This document shows, one piece after another, positions 1 to 9,693 of a DNA stretch of 64,000 nt. The notes under the pieces were generated by a model. The model was not told the DNA's origin and made no database searches. It saw nothing but the letters and a program-made list of their open reading frames with translations. How positions within the stretch are numbered: position 1 is the stretch's first letter; each line of letters opens with the position of its first letter. A program made the translations under genes and the position numbers. The DNA is from Roseitranquillus sediminis (GTDB taxonomy: Bacteria; Pseudomonadota; Alphaproteobacteria; Rhodobacterales; Rhodobacteraceae): the NCBI RefSeq assembly GCF_016918935.1, contig NZ_JAFFOB010000007.1:62001-126000 (forward strand), written 5' to 3'.

Positions 1-1
1 A

Positions 2-415
2 TTCCGGCTGATCGGCACCGACATCTCGCGCCGGGTGCTCAAGACCGCCGCCGACGCCGTCTATCCCGCCGCCGAGGTGGCGGGGGTGCCGGTCGAGATG
101 CGGCGCCTCTTCCTCCTCTCCTCGCGCAGCGGCGACGCGCGCTGCCGGATCGTGCCGGAGCTTCGCACCCTGGCGCAGTGGCGGCAGGCGAACCTCGTGG
201 AGGGCACCGGCCTCGACGGCATTGAGGCGGACATCGCGTTCCTGCGCAACGTGCTGATCTACTTCGACGCGCCGACGCAGGCCGCCGTAATCGACCGCGT
301 CGTGCGCCGCCTGCGCCCGGGCGGCTACCTCTTCACCGGGCACACCGAGACGGCGTTCCGCCACCCCGAGCTGACCCCGCTCGGCCCCTCCATCTACAGA
401 AAGGACGAGCGGTGA
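2..415 (+). CDS. cheR: CheR chemotaxis protein methyltransferase, C-terminal part
   Basis: The left edge of the window cuts this gene; 137 codons remain. CheR transfers methyl groups from S-adenosylmethionine to glutamates of chemoreceptors in the cytoplasm. The visible part holds the family's GTDIS segment close to the edge, the RNVLIYF motif and the [13 protein letters not shown] strand near the C-terminus, all typical of the SAM-binding fold of CheR. Its TGA stop overlaps the GTG start of cheB by three bases inside GTGA, so the two opposing enzymes of receptor adaptation are translationally coupled. The methionine-like GTG at 35 is internal and is not the true start. The rest of the chemotaxis operon presumably lies to the left. 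Confidence 0.93.
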   Translation, partial: FRLIGTDISRRVLKTAADAVYPAAEVAGVPVEMRRLFLLSSRSGDARCRIVPELRTLAQWRQANLVEGTGLDGIEADIAFLRNVLIYFDAPTQAAVIDRVVRRLRPGGYLFTGHTETAFRHPELTPLGPSIYRKDER

Positions 416-1494
416 CGACCGGCAGAAAGCGCGTGCTCATCGTCGACGATTCCGCCCTCGTGCGGCAGACGCTCTCGGACATCATCTCGGCGCATCCGCG
501 GCTCGAGGTGATGGCCACCGCCTCCGACCCGTTCCAGGCGTCCGAGCGCATCCGGGCCGAGCTGCCGGACGTCATCACGCTCGACGTCGAGATGCCGCGG
601 ATGGACGGGCTGACGTTCCTCCGCCGCCTGATGGCGCAGCGCCCGATCCCGGTCGTGGTCTGCTCGTCGCTCGTGGGTGAGGGGACGGCGACGATGCTGG
701 CGGCGATGGAGGCAGGCGCGGTCGAGGTCATCGCGAAACCCACGCTCGCCACCAAGCGCCAGCTCGAGGAGGCGAGCGTCCGCATTCAGGACGCCGTGCT
801 CGCGGCCGCCGAGGCCCGTCTCGACCGGCGGAAGCCGATCCCGGCGGAGGGCAAGCTTTCGGCCGATGCCATGCTCGAGGCGCCGCGTCCGGGCGCGATG
901 ATTCAGACCACCGACAAGGTGGTGGCGATCGGCGCCTCGACCGGCGGCACCGACGCGCTGCGGCAGGTGCTCGAGCGGCTGCCGCCCTACGCCCCTCCCA
1001 TCGTCATCGTGCAGCACATGCCGCACACCTTCACCGGAGCCTTCGCCAAGCGCCTCGACTCGCTCTGTCAGATCACGGTGAAGGAGGCGCGGAACGGCGA
1101 CCGGCTGCTGCGCGGGCAGGCGCTGATCGCGCCCGGCAACGCCCACATGCTGCTGCGGCGGAGCGGCGCGAACTATCACGTCGAGCTGCGCGACGGCCCG
1201 CTTGTCAGCCGGCATCGTCCGTCGGTCGACGTGCTCTTCCGCTCGGTCGCGCGCTTCGCGGGCTCCAATGCGCTCGGCGTCATCATGACCGGCATGGGCG
1301 ACGACGGGGCCCGCGGCCTTAAGGAGATGCGCGACGCGGGCGCCCGCACGGTCGGCCAGTGCGAACAGAGCTGCGTCGTTTACGGCATGCCCGCCGAGGC
1401 GGTGCGCCACGGTGCGGTCGAGAAGCAGGCCGACCTTGCCAAGATCGCCGACATCATCCGCCGCACCGGCGCGGAGACGGCCCCGGCGGAGTGA
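412..1494 (+). CDS. cheB: CheB protein-glutamate methylesterase / response regulator
   Basis: CheB removes methyl groups from chemoreceptors when phosphorylated by CheA. At 360 residues it has the normal two-domain length. The receiver domain (about 5-125) has the acidic pair in VLIVDD and the phospho-acceptor Asp58 in LDVEMP. The methylesterase domain (about 170-355) shows the catalytic triad: Ser176 in IGASTGG, His202 in VQHMP and Asp298 in MTGMGDDGA. The GTG start overlaps the cheR stop. A strong hairpin follows the stop codon. Nothing looks damaged. Confidence 0.96.
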   Translation: MTTGRKRVLIVDDSALVRQTLSDIISAHPRLEVMATASDPFQASERIRAELPDVITLDVEMPRMDGLTFLRRLMAQRPIPVVVCSSLVGEGTATMLAAMEAGAVEVIAKPTLATKRQLEEASVRIQDAVLAAAEARLDRRKPIPAEGKLSADAMLEAPRPGAMIQTTDKVVAIGASTGGTDALRQVLERLPPYAPPIVIVQHMPHTFTGAFAKRLDSLCQITVKEARNGDRLLRGQALIAPGNAHMLLRRSGANYHVELRDGPLVSRHRPSVDVLFRSVARFAGSNALGVIMTGMGDDGARGLKEMRDAGARTVGQCEQSCVVYGMPAEAVRHGAVEKQADLAKIADIIRRTGAETAPAE

Positions 1495-1551
1495 CGCGCG
1501 GCATGAAGGGTGCATCGGCGGCGGTCGCAGGCTGTCTGCACCCGCCGCGCG
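1495..1551. terminator. Long bulged hairpin between convergent cheB and cytochrome c genes
   Basis: CGCGCGGC at 1495-1502 pairs with GCCGCGCG at 1544-1551, and GGGTGCA at 1508-1514 pairs with TGCACCC at 1537-1543, leaving a 5-base bulge on one side and a 22-base loop. There is no T-run. It fills the 61-base gap between two convergent genes, so a bidirectional terminator is the simplest reading. Confidence 0.55.
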
Positions 1552-1555
1552 CGGG

Positions 1556-2140
1556 CTACTCGACCTGCTCGATCTGCAGTTCGACTTCCGAGTACCAGTC
1601 GGCGACCTCGCGGATCTCGGCGTCGGTCATGTCCGCCGCTATCTGCGACATGATCTCGTGCTCTCGCTTGCCGAGACGGAAGGCCTTGAGCTGGGTGTCG
1701 ATGTAGATGTTCACCTCGCCCGCCAGGTTGGGCGCGTCGAGCAGAAGCGAGATGCCGTCGGCACCATGACAGGAGACACAGGCCGCGGGCGCGTCATCCT
1801 CGCTGACGCCCTCCGGCAGCGTCGCGACGGCTTCGTGCGACGCATACCAGGCCGCGACGTCCGAGATCTGCTGCGCAGAGAGGCTGGCGGCGACCACGGA
1901 CATCATCTCGTGCTCGCGCGCGCCCGTCTTGAAGGCCATGAGCTGCGCCTCGAGGTACTTCTCCGGCTCACCGCCGATGTGCGGGGCGATCGGGATCTGC
2001 GCGTAGCCGTCGATCCCGTGGCACGTCCGGCACATGTTGGCGACCTGGCGCCCGGCCTCGGGATCGCCGGCCATCGCCGGCTGTGCGGTGCCCCCGGCGA
2101 GCATCAGCCCGCCGAGAGCGATCGCGACCGCAGGCCTCAT
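1556..2140 (-). CDS. Exported diheme cytochrome c (c4-like)
   Basis: This 194-residue protein starts with a signal peptide ending near PAMA-GDPEAG and contains two similar halves, each with a heme c motif: CRTCH at residues 37-41 and CVSCH at 121-125. Each half has a later methionine-bearing EHEMM or EHEIM segment that could be the sixth heme-iron ligand. This is the layout of cytochrome c4-type electron carriers in the periplasm. Its ATG overlaps the stop of the upstream PQQ-type sugar dehydrogenase by four bases (ATGA). The natural inference is that it takes electrons from that dehydrogenase, which the sequence alone cannot prove. Confidence 0.85.
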   Translation of the reverse strand: MRPAVAIALGGLMLAGGTAQPAMAGDPEAGRQVANMCRTCHGIDGYAQIPIAPHIGGEPEKYLEAQLMAFKTGAREHEMMSVVAASLSAQQISDVAAWYASHEAVATLPEGVSEDDAPAACVSCHGADGISLLLDAPNLAGEVNIYIDTQLKAFRLGKREHEIMSQIAADMTDAEIREVADWYSEVELQIEQVE

Positions 2141-3399
2141 TCGGCCGGCGTAGGATTGTAGGCGATCCGCCAGATCGCGCCAGCGAAGTCGTCGGAGACC
2201 AGCATGGAGCCGTCCGGCAGGAACTCGATGTCCATCGGGCGGCCACGATACTCGCCCGTGTCCTCGTTCAGCCAGCCATCCGCGAAGACCTCGGCGCCGA
2301 CCGCGTTGCCCTCCTCGTCGAGCGGGGTGAACATGACCCGCGCGCCGACCGGTTCGGTGCGGTTCCAGGAGCCGTGCTGCGCCCAGAAGATGCCGCCGTG
2401 ATACTTCTCGGGGAACGAGTCGTCGTGGTAGAACCGCATTCCGAGATCCGCCGCATGCGCCGTCAGCTCGAGCTGCGGCTCGACGAACGTCACGCCCTCG
2501 GGACGCGGCACGTCCTTGTATTCGGGGATCTCGATCCGGCTGTTGGTCCAGGGGAAGCCGAAGTGCTGGCCCGCCGCGGTCTGCCGGTTCAGCTCGCCCG
2601 GCGGGATGTCGTCGCCCATTCCGTCGACCTGGTTGTCGGTGAACCAGAGCTCGCCCGTCTCCGGGTTGAAGTCCTGCCCGACCGAGTTCCGCACCCCGCG
2701 CGTATAAACCTCGCGGCCGGTCCCGTCGGTATTCATGCGGATGATGCCGCCGACGCCTATCTCGTCGTACATCTCGAGCTTCTCGACCGGCTGCACGTTG
2801 TACGGCTGGCCAAGCGAGATGTAGAGCATGCCATCAGGCCCGATGTCGCACACGCGCGCGGTGTGGTTGAAACTCTCCTCCTCCGGCGGGATGAGCTCGC
2901 CCTGATCGACAACCACGCCGACCGCCGGATCCGGCCCCTCGAAGAAGAACTCAGCCGCCGGGAACACGAGCACGCGGTTGCGCTCGGCGATGTAGAGGAA
3001 TCCGTCCGGCGAGAAGCAGGGCCCGTTGGGGATGTCGAAGGTGATCGAGGGCGCGAAGTCCTTGACCTCGTCGGCCACGCGGTTGCGGTCGCGGTCGACG
3101 ATCGACCACATCTTGTCCTTGCGCGTTCCCGCGAAGAGCACCGTGCCCTGCGGTGCCATCGCCATCGAGCGCGCGTCCGGCACCACGGCGTAGAGGCTCA
3201 CCTCAAATCCGTCGGGCACGTTGATGTTCTCGACGATCTCCCTCAGCGCCTCGGCCCGCTCCCCCTCCTGATCGACATGCGTGAACGATGCGTCCGTCTT
3301 CTGCATGTTCGTCAGCTTGTCCATGTTGTCCTGCGCCAGACTTGGCCCAGACAGCATGGTTCCGAGCAGGAGCCCGGAAAGAACACGGCTGTTTCTCAT
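2137..3399 (-). CDS. Exported PQQ-dependent sugar (sorbosone/aldose-type) dehydrogenase
   Basis: A 420-residue protein with an N-terminal signal peptide (MRNSRVLSGLLLG...SLAQ) followed by a six-bladed beta-propeller-like chain: repeated segments such as FSPDGFLYIAERN, IGPDGMLYISLG and FLPDGSMLVSDDF. This matches the soluble glucose/sorbosone dehydrogenase (GSDH, YliI-like) family, which oxidises sugars with pyrroloquinoline quinone in the periplasm. The start is supported by a GGAGGGG Shine-Dalgarno six bases upstream. It is the first gene of a two-gene operon with a diheme cytochrome c, a plausible electron acceptor. The substrate cannot be read from the sequence, and no PQQ synthesis genes are present here. 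Confidence 0.8.
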   Translation of the reverse strand: MRNSRVLSGLLLGTMLSGPSLAQDNMDKLTNMQKTDASFTHVDQEGERAEALREIVENINVPDGFEVSLYAVVPDARSMAMAPQGTVLFAGTRKDKMWSIVDRDRNRVADEVKDFAPSITFDIPNGPCFSPDGFLYIAERNRVLVFPAAEFFFEGPDPAVGVVVDQGELIPPEEESFNHTARVCDIGPDGMLYISLGQPYNVQPVEKLEMYDEIGVGGIIRMNTDGTGREVYTRGVRNSVGQDFNPETGELWFTDNQVDGMGDDIPPGELNRQTAAGQHFGFPWTNSRIEIPEYKDVPRPEGVTFVEPQLELTAHAADLGMRFYHDDSFPEKYHGGIFWAQHGSWNRTEPVGARVMFTPLDEEGNAVGAEVFADGWLNEDTGEYRGRPMDIEFLPDGSMLVSDDFAGAIWRIAYNPTPAE

Positions 3400-3677
3400 G
3401 TAGTCCCCTCCCTTCGAGTCGATGAACCGGCGAGCCGCTTCAGCGTCGGCGTCCCTTCACCTCGCATACATTCGCTTCACGCTCGGTCACGTGTCAACTT
3501 CCTGCACTGTTCTGCGAGTGCCTGGCGTGGCGCTCCGGCGAGTGTGTGGCTCCAGGCGTCGGGCCTTTCGCGTTGCGCCGGAAGGGCACAGCGCCTAAAC
3601 ACGGGGCACCTTGCGGGGCCTTGGCGGAGAAGCGCCGCAACATCAGCATGTTGAGCCTCGCGCTGCGGATGGACCCG

Positions 3678-4640
3678 ATGAAGGACGACACCGCCCGCGC
3701 CGACGATCTCGTCGCCCTCTGCCGCGCCGCGGTCGAGGGGGAGGCCGCCGCGCTGACCGCCTACGCCGCCGAGATGGGGCCGGAGGTCGCCGAGGCGCTC
3801 GCGCTCCTGTCCGCCGCCACCGCGCCGGTCGTCGTCTCCGGCGTCGGCAAGTCCGGCCACGTCGCGCGCAAGATCGCCTCGACCTTCTCCTCCATCGGCA
3901 AGCCCGCGCTCTTCGTCCATGCGGCCGAGGCAAGCCACGGCGACCTCGGCCTGATCGCGCCCGGGTCGGTGGTGCTGATCCTGTCGAACTCGGGCGAGAC
4001 GCCGGAACTCTCGGACCTCATGCACTACTGCGAGGCGCACGACGTCCCGACCGTGGCGCTGACCGCCCGGCCCGACAGCACGCTCGGCCGCAAGGCGCGC
4101 GTCACCCTCGCCTATGGCCCGGTGACGGAGGTCTGCCTGATCGGCCTCGCCCCCACCACTTCGACGACGCTGCAGATGGCCGTCGGCGACGCGCTCGCGG
4201 TCGGCCTCACACGGATCATGGGCACCGTGCCCGACGACTTCCGCCGCTACCATCCCGGCGGCAAGCTCGGCGCCCGCCTGACCCGCGTGGCCGCGGTGAT
4301 GCATACCGGCGACGGCCTGCCCCTCGTCGCGCCGGACACGCCGATGGCCGAAGTGGTGGTGGAGATGTCGCGCAAGTCGCTCGGCGTCGCGATCCTCTCC
4401 GAGGCGGGCGAGGTCGGCGGCATCATCACCGAGGGCGACCTGCGCCGGAACCTCGACCGCCTGTGGGACGCCCGCGCCCGCGATGTGGCCACGCCGCGCC
4501 CCGTCACCGTGGGACCCGACATGCTGGTGCACGAGGCGGTCGACCTGATGACCGCCCGCGCCATCACCTCGCTGATTGTGGCCGAGGACGGCCGCCTCGC
4601 CGGCCTCGTCCACGTCCACGATTGCCTGAGGCTGCTGTGA
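3678..4640 (+). CDS. kdsD: Arabinose-5-phosphate isomerase (KdsD/KpsF/GutQ family)
   Basis: The enzyme converts ribulose-5-phosphate to arabinose-5-phosphate, the first step of KDO synthesis. The product of about 320 residues has an N-terminal SIS domain (VVSGVGKSGHVARK, then ILSNSGETPEL) and two C-terminal CBS domains. The frame is open further upstream, so the start is uncertain: ATGs at 3648, 3669 and 3678 are possible. I prefer 3678 because it gives the usual family length and has a short GGA-rich element five bases before it. It is the first gene of kdsD-kdsB-kdsA, with the kdsB GTG overlapping its stop codon. Confidence 0.9.
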   Translation: MKDDTARADDLVALCRAAVEGEAAALTAYAAEMGPEVAEALALLSAATAPVVVSGVGKSGHVARKIASTFSSIGKPALFVHAAEASHGDLGLIAPGSVVLILSNSGETPELSDLMHYCEAHDVPTVALTARPDSTLGRKARVTLAYGPVTEVCLIGLAPTTSTTLQMAVGDALAVGLTRIMGTVPDDFRRYHPGGKLGARLTRVAAVMHTGDGLPLVAPDTPMAEVVVEMSRKSLGVAILSEAGEVGGIITEGDLRRNLDRLWDARARDVATPRPVTVGPDMLVHEAVDLMTARAITSLIVAEDGRLAGLVHVHDCLRLL

Positions 4641-5401
4641 AGGTCGCCGTCATCATCCCGGCCCGCTACGCCTCGTCGCGCTTCCCGGGCAAGCCGCTGC
4701 ACCCGCTCCGCGGCCGCGACGGCACCAAGACGCTGATCCACCGGACGTGGGAGCGCGCGGTCGAGGCGGTGGGCGCAGACGCCGTCTGGGTCGCCACCGA
4801 TGACGGCCGCATCGCCGAGGCCGTGCGCGGCTTCGGCGGCCGCGTGGCGATGACATCGGCCGACTGCCGCAACGGGACCGAGCGCTGCGCCGAGGCGCTG
4901 CCCCAGCTCGGCGACCCGGACCTAGTCGTCAACGTGCAGGGTGACAGTCCGCTGACCCCGCCCTGGTTCGTCACCGGCCTCGTCGATGCGCTCGCCGCCA
5001 GCGACGCCGGCGTCGCGACGCCGGTCCTGCGCTGCGACCCGCAGACCCACGCCCGCCTGCGCGAGGACCGCGCCGCCGGACGCGTTGGCGGCACAACGGC
5101 CGTCTTCGGCAACGACTTGTCGGCGCTCTACTTCTCCAAGGAGGTCGTGCCCTTCGTCCCCGATGGCACCGCCAACCCGCCCGTCTTCCACCATGTCGGC
5201 CTCTACGCCTACCGCCCCAACGCGCTCGCCCGCTACGGCGGCTGGCCGCCCGGCAAGCTCGAGGAGATGGAGGGGCTGGAGCAGCTGAGATTCCTCGAGA
5301 ACGGCGAGCGCATCCTCTGCGTCGAGGTCGAGGCGCGCGGCCGCGTGTTCTGGGAGCTCAACAACCCCGTCGACGTCGCCCGCATCGAGGAGGTGCTATG
5401 A
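4637..5401 (+). CDS. kdsB: 3-deoxy-manno-octulosonate cytidylyltransferase (CMP-KDO synthetase), rhodobacterial type
   Basis: KdsB activates KDO as CMP-KDO for lipopolysaccharide or capsule assembly. The 254-residue protein begins with the nucleotide-binding [14 protein letters not shown] and has the [10 protein letters not shown] segment of the family. It departs from the enterobacterial form: VNVQGDSPL replaces the usual VNVQGDEPL, and the tail reads [16 protein letters not shown]. As I remember them, rhodobacterial homologues have the same tail and a similar GDAPLTPPWF stretch, so this is probably a lineage variant rather than a defect. The start is GTG at 4637, overlapping the kdsD stop; the stop overlaps the kdsA start by four bases. 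Confidence 0.88.
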   Translation: MKVAVIIPARYASSRFPGKPLHPLRGRDGTKTLIHRTWERAVEAVGADAVWVATDDGRIAEAVRGFGGRVAMTSADCRNGTERCAEALPQLGDPDLVVNVQGDSPLTPPWFVTGLVDALAASDAGVATPVLRCDPQTHARLREDRAAGRVGGTTAVFGNDLSALYFSKEVVPFVPDGTANPPVFHHVGLYAYRPNALARYGGWPPGKLEEMEGLEQLRFLENGERILCVEVEARGRVFWELNNPVDVARIEEVL

Positions 5402-6225
5402 AGACCGTCCGCGTGGGCGAGATCGACATCGCCAACGGCCGCCCCTTCGCGCTGATCGCCGGTCCCTGCCAGATCGAGACGCTGGACCACGCGCTGATGA
5501 TGGCCGAACGCATCGGCGAGGCCGCCTCGACCGCCGGTGTGCCCTGGATCTACAAATCGAGCTTCGACAAGGCCAACCGCTCGTCCATCTCGACCCAGCG
5601 CGGCGTCGGGCTCAAGGCGGGGCTCGAGATCCTGGCCGAGGTCAAGGCGCGCTTCGGCTGCCCCGTCCTCACCGACATCCACGAGCGCGAGCAGTGCGCC
5701 CGCGCGGCCGAGGTGGTCGACATCCTGCAGATCCCCGCCTTCCTCTGCCGCCAGACCGATCTGCTCATCGCCGCGGGCGAGAGCGGCGCGGCGGTGAACG
5801 TCAAGAAGGGCCAGTTCCTCGCGCCGTGGGACATGGGCAACGTCGCCGACAAGATCGCCTCGACCGGCAACCAGCGCATCCTGCTGACCGAGCGCGGCAC
5901 CTCGTTCGGCTACAACACCCTCGTCACCGATTTCCGCGCCCTGCCGCAGATGGCCGGGACCGGCTGGCCCGTCGTCATGGACGCGACCCACGCGGTGCAG
6001 CAGCCCGGCGGCCAAGGCACCTCATCGGGTGGCGACCGGCGCTTCGTCCCGCCGCTTGCCCGCGCCGCGGTCGCGGTGGGCTGCGCCGCGCTCTTCATGG
6101 AGGTGCATGAGGACCCGGACAACGCTCCCTCCGACGGGCCGAACATGCTCAGGATCGGGGACCTCGCGCCGCTCCTGCGCCAGCTTCGCGCGATCGAGAC
6201 CGCCCGCGGCGACGTCTGGGGCTAG
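5398..6225 (+). CDS. kdsA: 3-deoxy-8-phosphooctulonate synthase (KDO-8-P synthase)
   Basis: KdsA condenses arabinose-5-phosphate with phosphoenolpyruvate to give KDO-8-phosphate. The 275-residue TIM-barrel protein has the characteristic IAGPCQIE start, the [10 protein letters not shown] substrate-binding segment, the DIHE motif and [13 protein letters not shown]. Its ATG overlaps the kdsB stop (ATGA), making a tightly coupled three-gene operon. The phosphatase KdsC, which should act next, is not next to it; the following genes are on the opposite strand. No residue expected in the family is obviously missing. Confidence 0.95.
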   Translation: MKTVRVGEIDIANGRPFALIAGPCQIETLDHALMMAERIGEAASTAGVPWIYKSSFDKANRSSISTQRGVGLKAGLEILAEVKARFGCPVLTDIHEREQCARAAEVVDILQIPAFLCRQTDLLIAAGESGAAVNVKKGQFLAPWDMGNVADKIASTGNQRILLTERGTSFGYNTLVTDFRALPQMAGTGWPVVMDATHAVQQPGGQGTSSGGDRRFVPPLARAAVAVGCAALFMEVHEDPDNAPSDGPNMLRIGDLAPLLRQLRAIETARGDVWG

Positions 6226-6228
6226 ACC

Positions 6229-6990
6229 TCAGCCCCGCGCGATGTGCCGGTGGATCTCGGCGATCAGGCTCTCCGGCACCACGCCCGACAGCGCCGTTAC
6301 GATCCGGCTCGGCGCTCCCGGCACCGTCTTCGCCTCGCCGCGCATCAGCGCCTCGTAGCCCGCGCGCGCCACCGCCGCCGGCTTCTTCGTCAGCACCTCG
6401 TTCGAGATCGGCGCGTCGCCCATGCCGGCCTTGTCGAAAATGGCGGTGTCGACCGGTCCGGGCATCAGCGCCGTCACCACCACGCCGGTCTCCTTAAGCT
6501 CGTCTCGCAATCCCATTGCGAAACTGTCGAGGTACGACTTGCTGGCGTTGTAGACCGCATCGAAGGGACCCGGAGTGTATCCCGCGATCGACCCGGTGAT
6601 CAGGATGCGACCCCGTCCTCGCGCCGCCATGCCACGAGCGACCTCATGAACGAGCCGCGTCGTCTGCCGCACGTTGAGCGCGATCAGGCGGGCGATGTCT
6701 TCCCACGCCTGCTCGTGCAACGCGCCTTCTAAAGCGATGCCCGCATTCGCGAACAGAAGGTCGACCTCGCGCCCTTCCAGCTGCGCCAGCAGAGCCGCGA
6801 CGCCCTCCTCGGTCGCAAGATCGGTTCGCACGGTCTCGACCGTTCCGCCCAAGCGACGAAGCTGATCCGCCGCCTGCATGAGCGCCGCGTCGTGCGCCAC
6901 CGCGATCAGCGCGTGCCCGTCCTCGACCGCCCGCCGCGCGAGCTGATAGCCGATCCCGGACGACGCGCCGGTGATCACCGCCAGCGCCAT
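6229..6990 (-). CDS. Short-chain dehydrogenase/reductase (SDR), first of a tandem pair
   Basis: A classical SDR of 253 residues with the cofactor motif TGASSGIGY, the NAGIA strand and the YNASKSYLDSF active-site segment (Tyr-x3-Lys). It is closely similar in layout to the next SDR upstream (6991-7764), including a C-terminal GVVPESLIAEIHRHIA tail that mirrors the partner's GVVPESVLAQMHRNMA, so the two likely arose by tandem duplication. It follows the partner with no spacer. The substrate is unknown; the family reduces or oxidises small carbonyls or alcohols with NAD(P)H in the cytoplasm. Confidence 0.88.
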   Translation of the reverse strand: MALAVITGASSGIGYQLARRAVEDGHALIAVAHDAALMQAADQLRRLGGTVETVRTDLATEEGVAALLAQLEGREVDLLFANAGIALEGALHEQAWEDIARLIALNVRQTTRLVHEVARGMAARGRGRILITGSIAGYTPGPFDAVYNASKSYLDSFAMGLRDELKETGVVVTALMPGPVDTAIFDKAGMGDAPISNEVLTKKPAAVARAGYEALMRGEAKTVPGAPSRIVTALSGVVPESLIAEIHRHIARG

Positions 6991-7764
6991 TCAGTCCGCC
7001 TTGTCCGGGTCTGCCATGTTCCGGTGCATCTGCGCCAGAACGCTCTCCGGCACCACGCCTGCCAGCGTCGCCTGCACCTTGTTCTTCAGCCCCGTCGTCA
7101 CGCCCGACGAGCCCTTCAGCATCGCCTGCCAGCCCTTCCGCGCCACCATCGCCGGGTCGTCCTTGTCCGCCTGCCCGACCGGCGTGTCTTCCATGTGGGC
7201 GCGCTCGAAGAACTCCGTCTGGGTCGGCCCGGGCATCAGGCAGGTCACCGTCACCTCGCTGTCCTTCAGCTCGTTGCGCAAGGCCCAGCTGAGGCTGTCG
7301 AGGTAGGCCTTCGTCGCGTTGTAGACGGCCTGATAGCTGCCGGGGATGAAGCCCGCGACCGAGCCCACGATCAGGACCCGGCCCTGGTCCCGCGCCACCA
7401 TGTCCCGCAGCGCCCGGTGCACCAGCGCGGTGGTGCCGGTCACATTTGTGTCGATCACCCGCGCGATGTCCGGCCACTCCTGCTCGACGAACGCGTGGCC
7501 AAGCCCGCGCCCCGCGTTCGCCACGAGATAATCGACCGGCCGCCCGGCGACCGCCTGCCACAGCCGGTCGATGCCCTCCATGGTCGCGAGGTCGGCCTGC
7601 ACCGCCTCGACCGTCGCGCCGCCGGAGCGGAGCTCGGCGGCCGCCTTCTCGATCTCCGGCTCATCTGCGCAGAGGATGAGGTCGCAGCCGTCCTCCGCCG
7701 CGCACCGCGCCAACTCCAGCCCGATGCCCGACGAGGCGCCCGTCACGACTGCCAGTTGCGCCAT
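6991..7764 (-). CDS. Short-chain dehydrogenase/reductase (SDR), second of a tandem pair
   Basis: This 257-residue SDR has TGASSGIGLELAR at the N-terminus, NAGRG in the middle and YNATKAYLDSL as the Tyr-x3-Lys active site. It sits one base downstream of the zinc alcohol dehydrogenase gene and directly abuts the second SDR, so all three are probably one transcript. The shared C-terminal motif with its neighbour marks a duplication. A carbonyl-detoxifying role alongside the alcohol dehydrogenase and manganese catalase is an inference from context only. Confidence 0.88.
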   Translation of the reverse strand: MAQLAVVTGASSGIGLELARCAAEDGCDLILCADEPEIEKAAAELRSGGATVEAVQADLATMEGIDRLWQAVAGRPVDYLVANAGRGLGHAFVEQEWPDIARVIDTNVTGTTALVHRALRDMVARDQGRVLIVGSVAGFIPGSYQAVYNATKAYLDSLSWALRNELKDSEVTVTCLMPGPTQTEFFERAHMEDTPVGQADKDDPAMVARKGWQAMLKGSSGVTTGLKNKVQATLAGVVPESVLAQMHRNMADPDKAD

Positions 7765-7765
7765 C

Positions 7766-8950
<1,185 letters not shown>

Positions 8951-8960
8951 AGGGTCCTCC

Positions 8961-9629
8961 TCAGGCCGCGGACTTGTGGAGTTCGGAGGTGGCGATCTCG
9001 CCCGTCTCCATCAGCATCTTGAGCCGCTTCAGCTCGCGGCGGCCCTGGATCGCCGGCTCGCGCTGGAACAGCTTGGCGATCCACCGGCCCAGCTCGCCGG
9101 CCGGCGGGCGGTAGGCGACGATGGCCTCGACCTCGGTGCCGCGTCCGCCGGGGGCGTCGCGAAACATCACCTTGCCCTCGGTGTCGATCTGCGAGCTCTC
9201 GGTCGCGCGCCAGGCGATCTGCTCGCCGGCGCGGTCCTCGATGACGCGCGTCTCGACATGCACCGAACGGCCAGCCGGGCCAGCGATCTCCCAACGCGTC
9301 ACATCGCCCGCGGTCGTGACCGACAGGACGTTCTCCATGAACTTCGGCAGGTTCGAGAAGTCGCGCCAGAAGGCGTAGAGCTCGTCCTTCGGCTTGGCGA
9401 TCGTGACGGTCCGCCCGGTGACGGCATAGCGTCCGAAACGGCTCTGCCGCGCGGTGCGTCCCGGCGCGCTGTCGCCAGGCCGCCGCGCACGCTCGCGCCG
9501 CGACTGCTGGGTATACCAGGCAAGGCCCGCCGCGCCGAGCAGCGCCCCCACGCCCAGCGCGAGCCAAACGTTCGCATTGTCGTCGCCGCGGCCATAGGGG
9601 CTGTGGCGGAGGTCTTCGAGATGGTCCAT
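8961..9629 (-). CDS. Membrane-anchored SRPBCC (START-like) protein
   Basis: I chose the ATG at 9629 because a GGAGGG Shine-Dalgarno sits six bases upstream; the frame is open further but without support. The 222-residue product has one predicted membrane segment near residues 20-42 (VWLALGVGALLGAAGLAWYT) and then a coenzyme Q-binding/START-like domain with IAKPKDELYAFWRDFSNLPKFM, typical of polyketide-cyclase/SRPBCC proteins. The function is unknown; such proteins bind hydrophobic ligands. It lies between manganese catalase and the alcohol dehydrogenase in one direction. Confidence 0.85.
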   Translation of the reverse strand: MDHLEDLRHSPYGRGDDNANVWLALGVGALLGAAGLAWYTQQSRRERARRPGDSAPGRTARQSRFGRYAVTGRTVTIAKPKDELYAFWRDFSNLPKFMENVLSVTTAGDVTRWEIAGPAGRSVHVETRVIEDRAGEQIAWRATESSQIDTEGKVMFRDAPGGRGTEVEAIVAYRPPAGELGRWIAKLFQREPAIQGRRELKRLKMLMETGEIATSELHKSAA

Positions 9630-9660
9630 TGCTGGCCCTCCGGATAACTGTCGCGGGTGC

Positions 9661-9686
9661 GCCGGGCCCGACGTACGGGGCCCGGC
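9661..9686 (-). terminator. GC-rich hairpin just after manganese catalase
   Basis: GCCGGGCCC (9661-9669) and GGGCCCGGC (9678-9686) form a perfect 9-bp stem with an 8-base loop, seven bases past the catalase stop on the minus strand. There is no T-run. Downstream genes run the same way with only about 30 bases left for a promoter, so it may be a partial terminator or an mRNA 3'-end stabiliser. Confidence 0.5.
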
Positions 9687-9693
9687 CGTCCGC

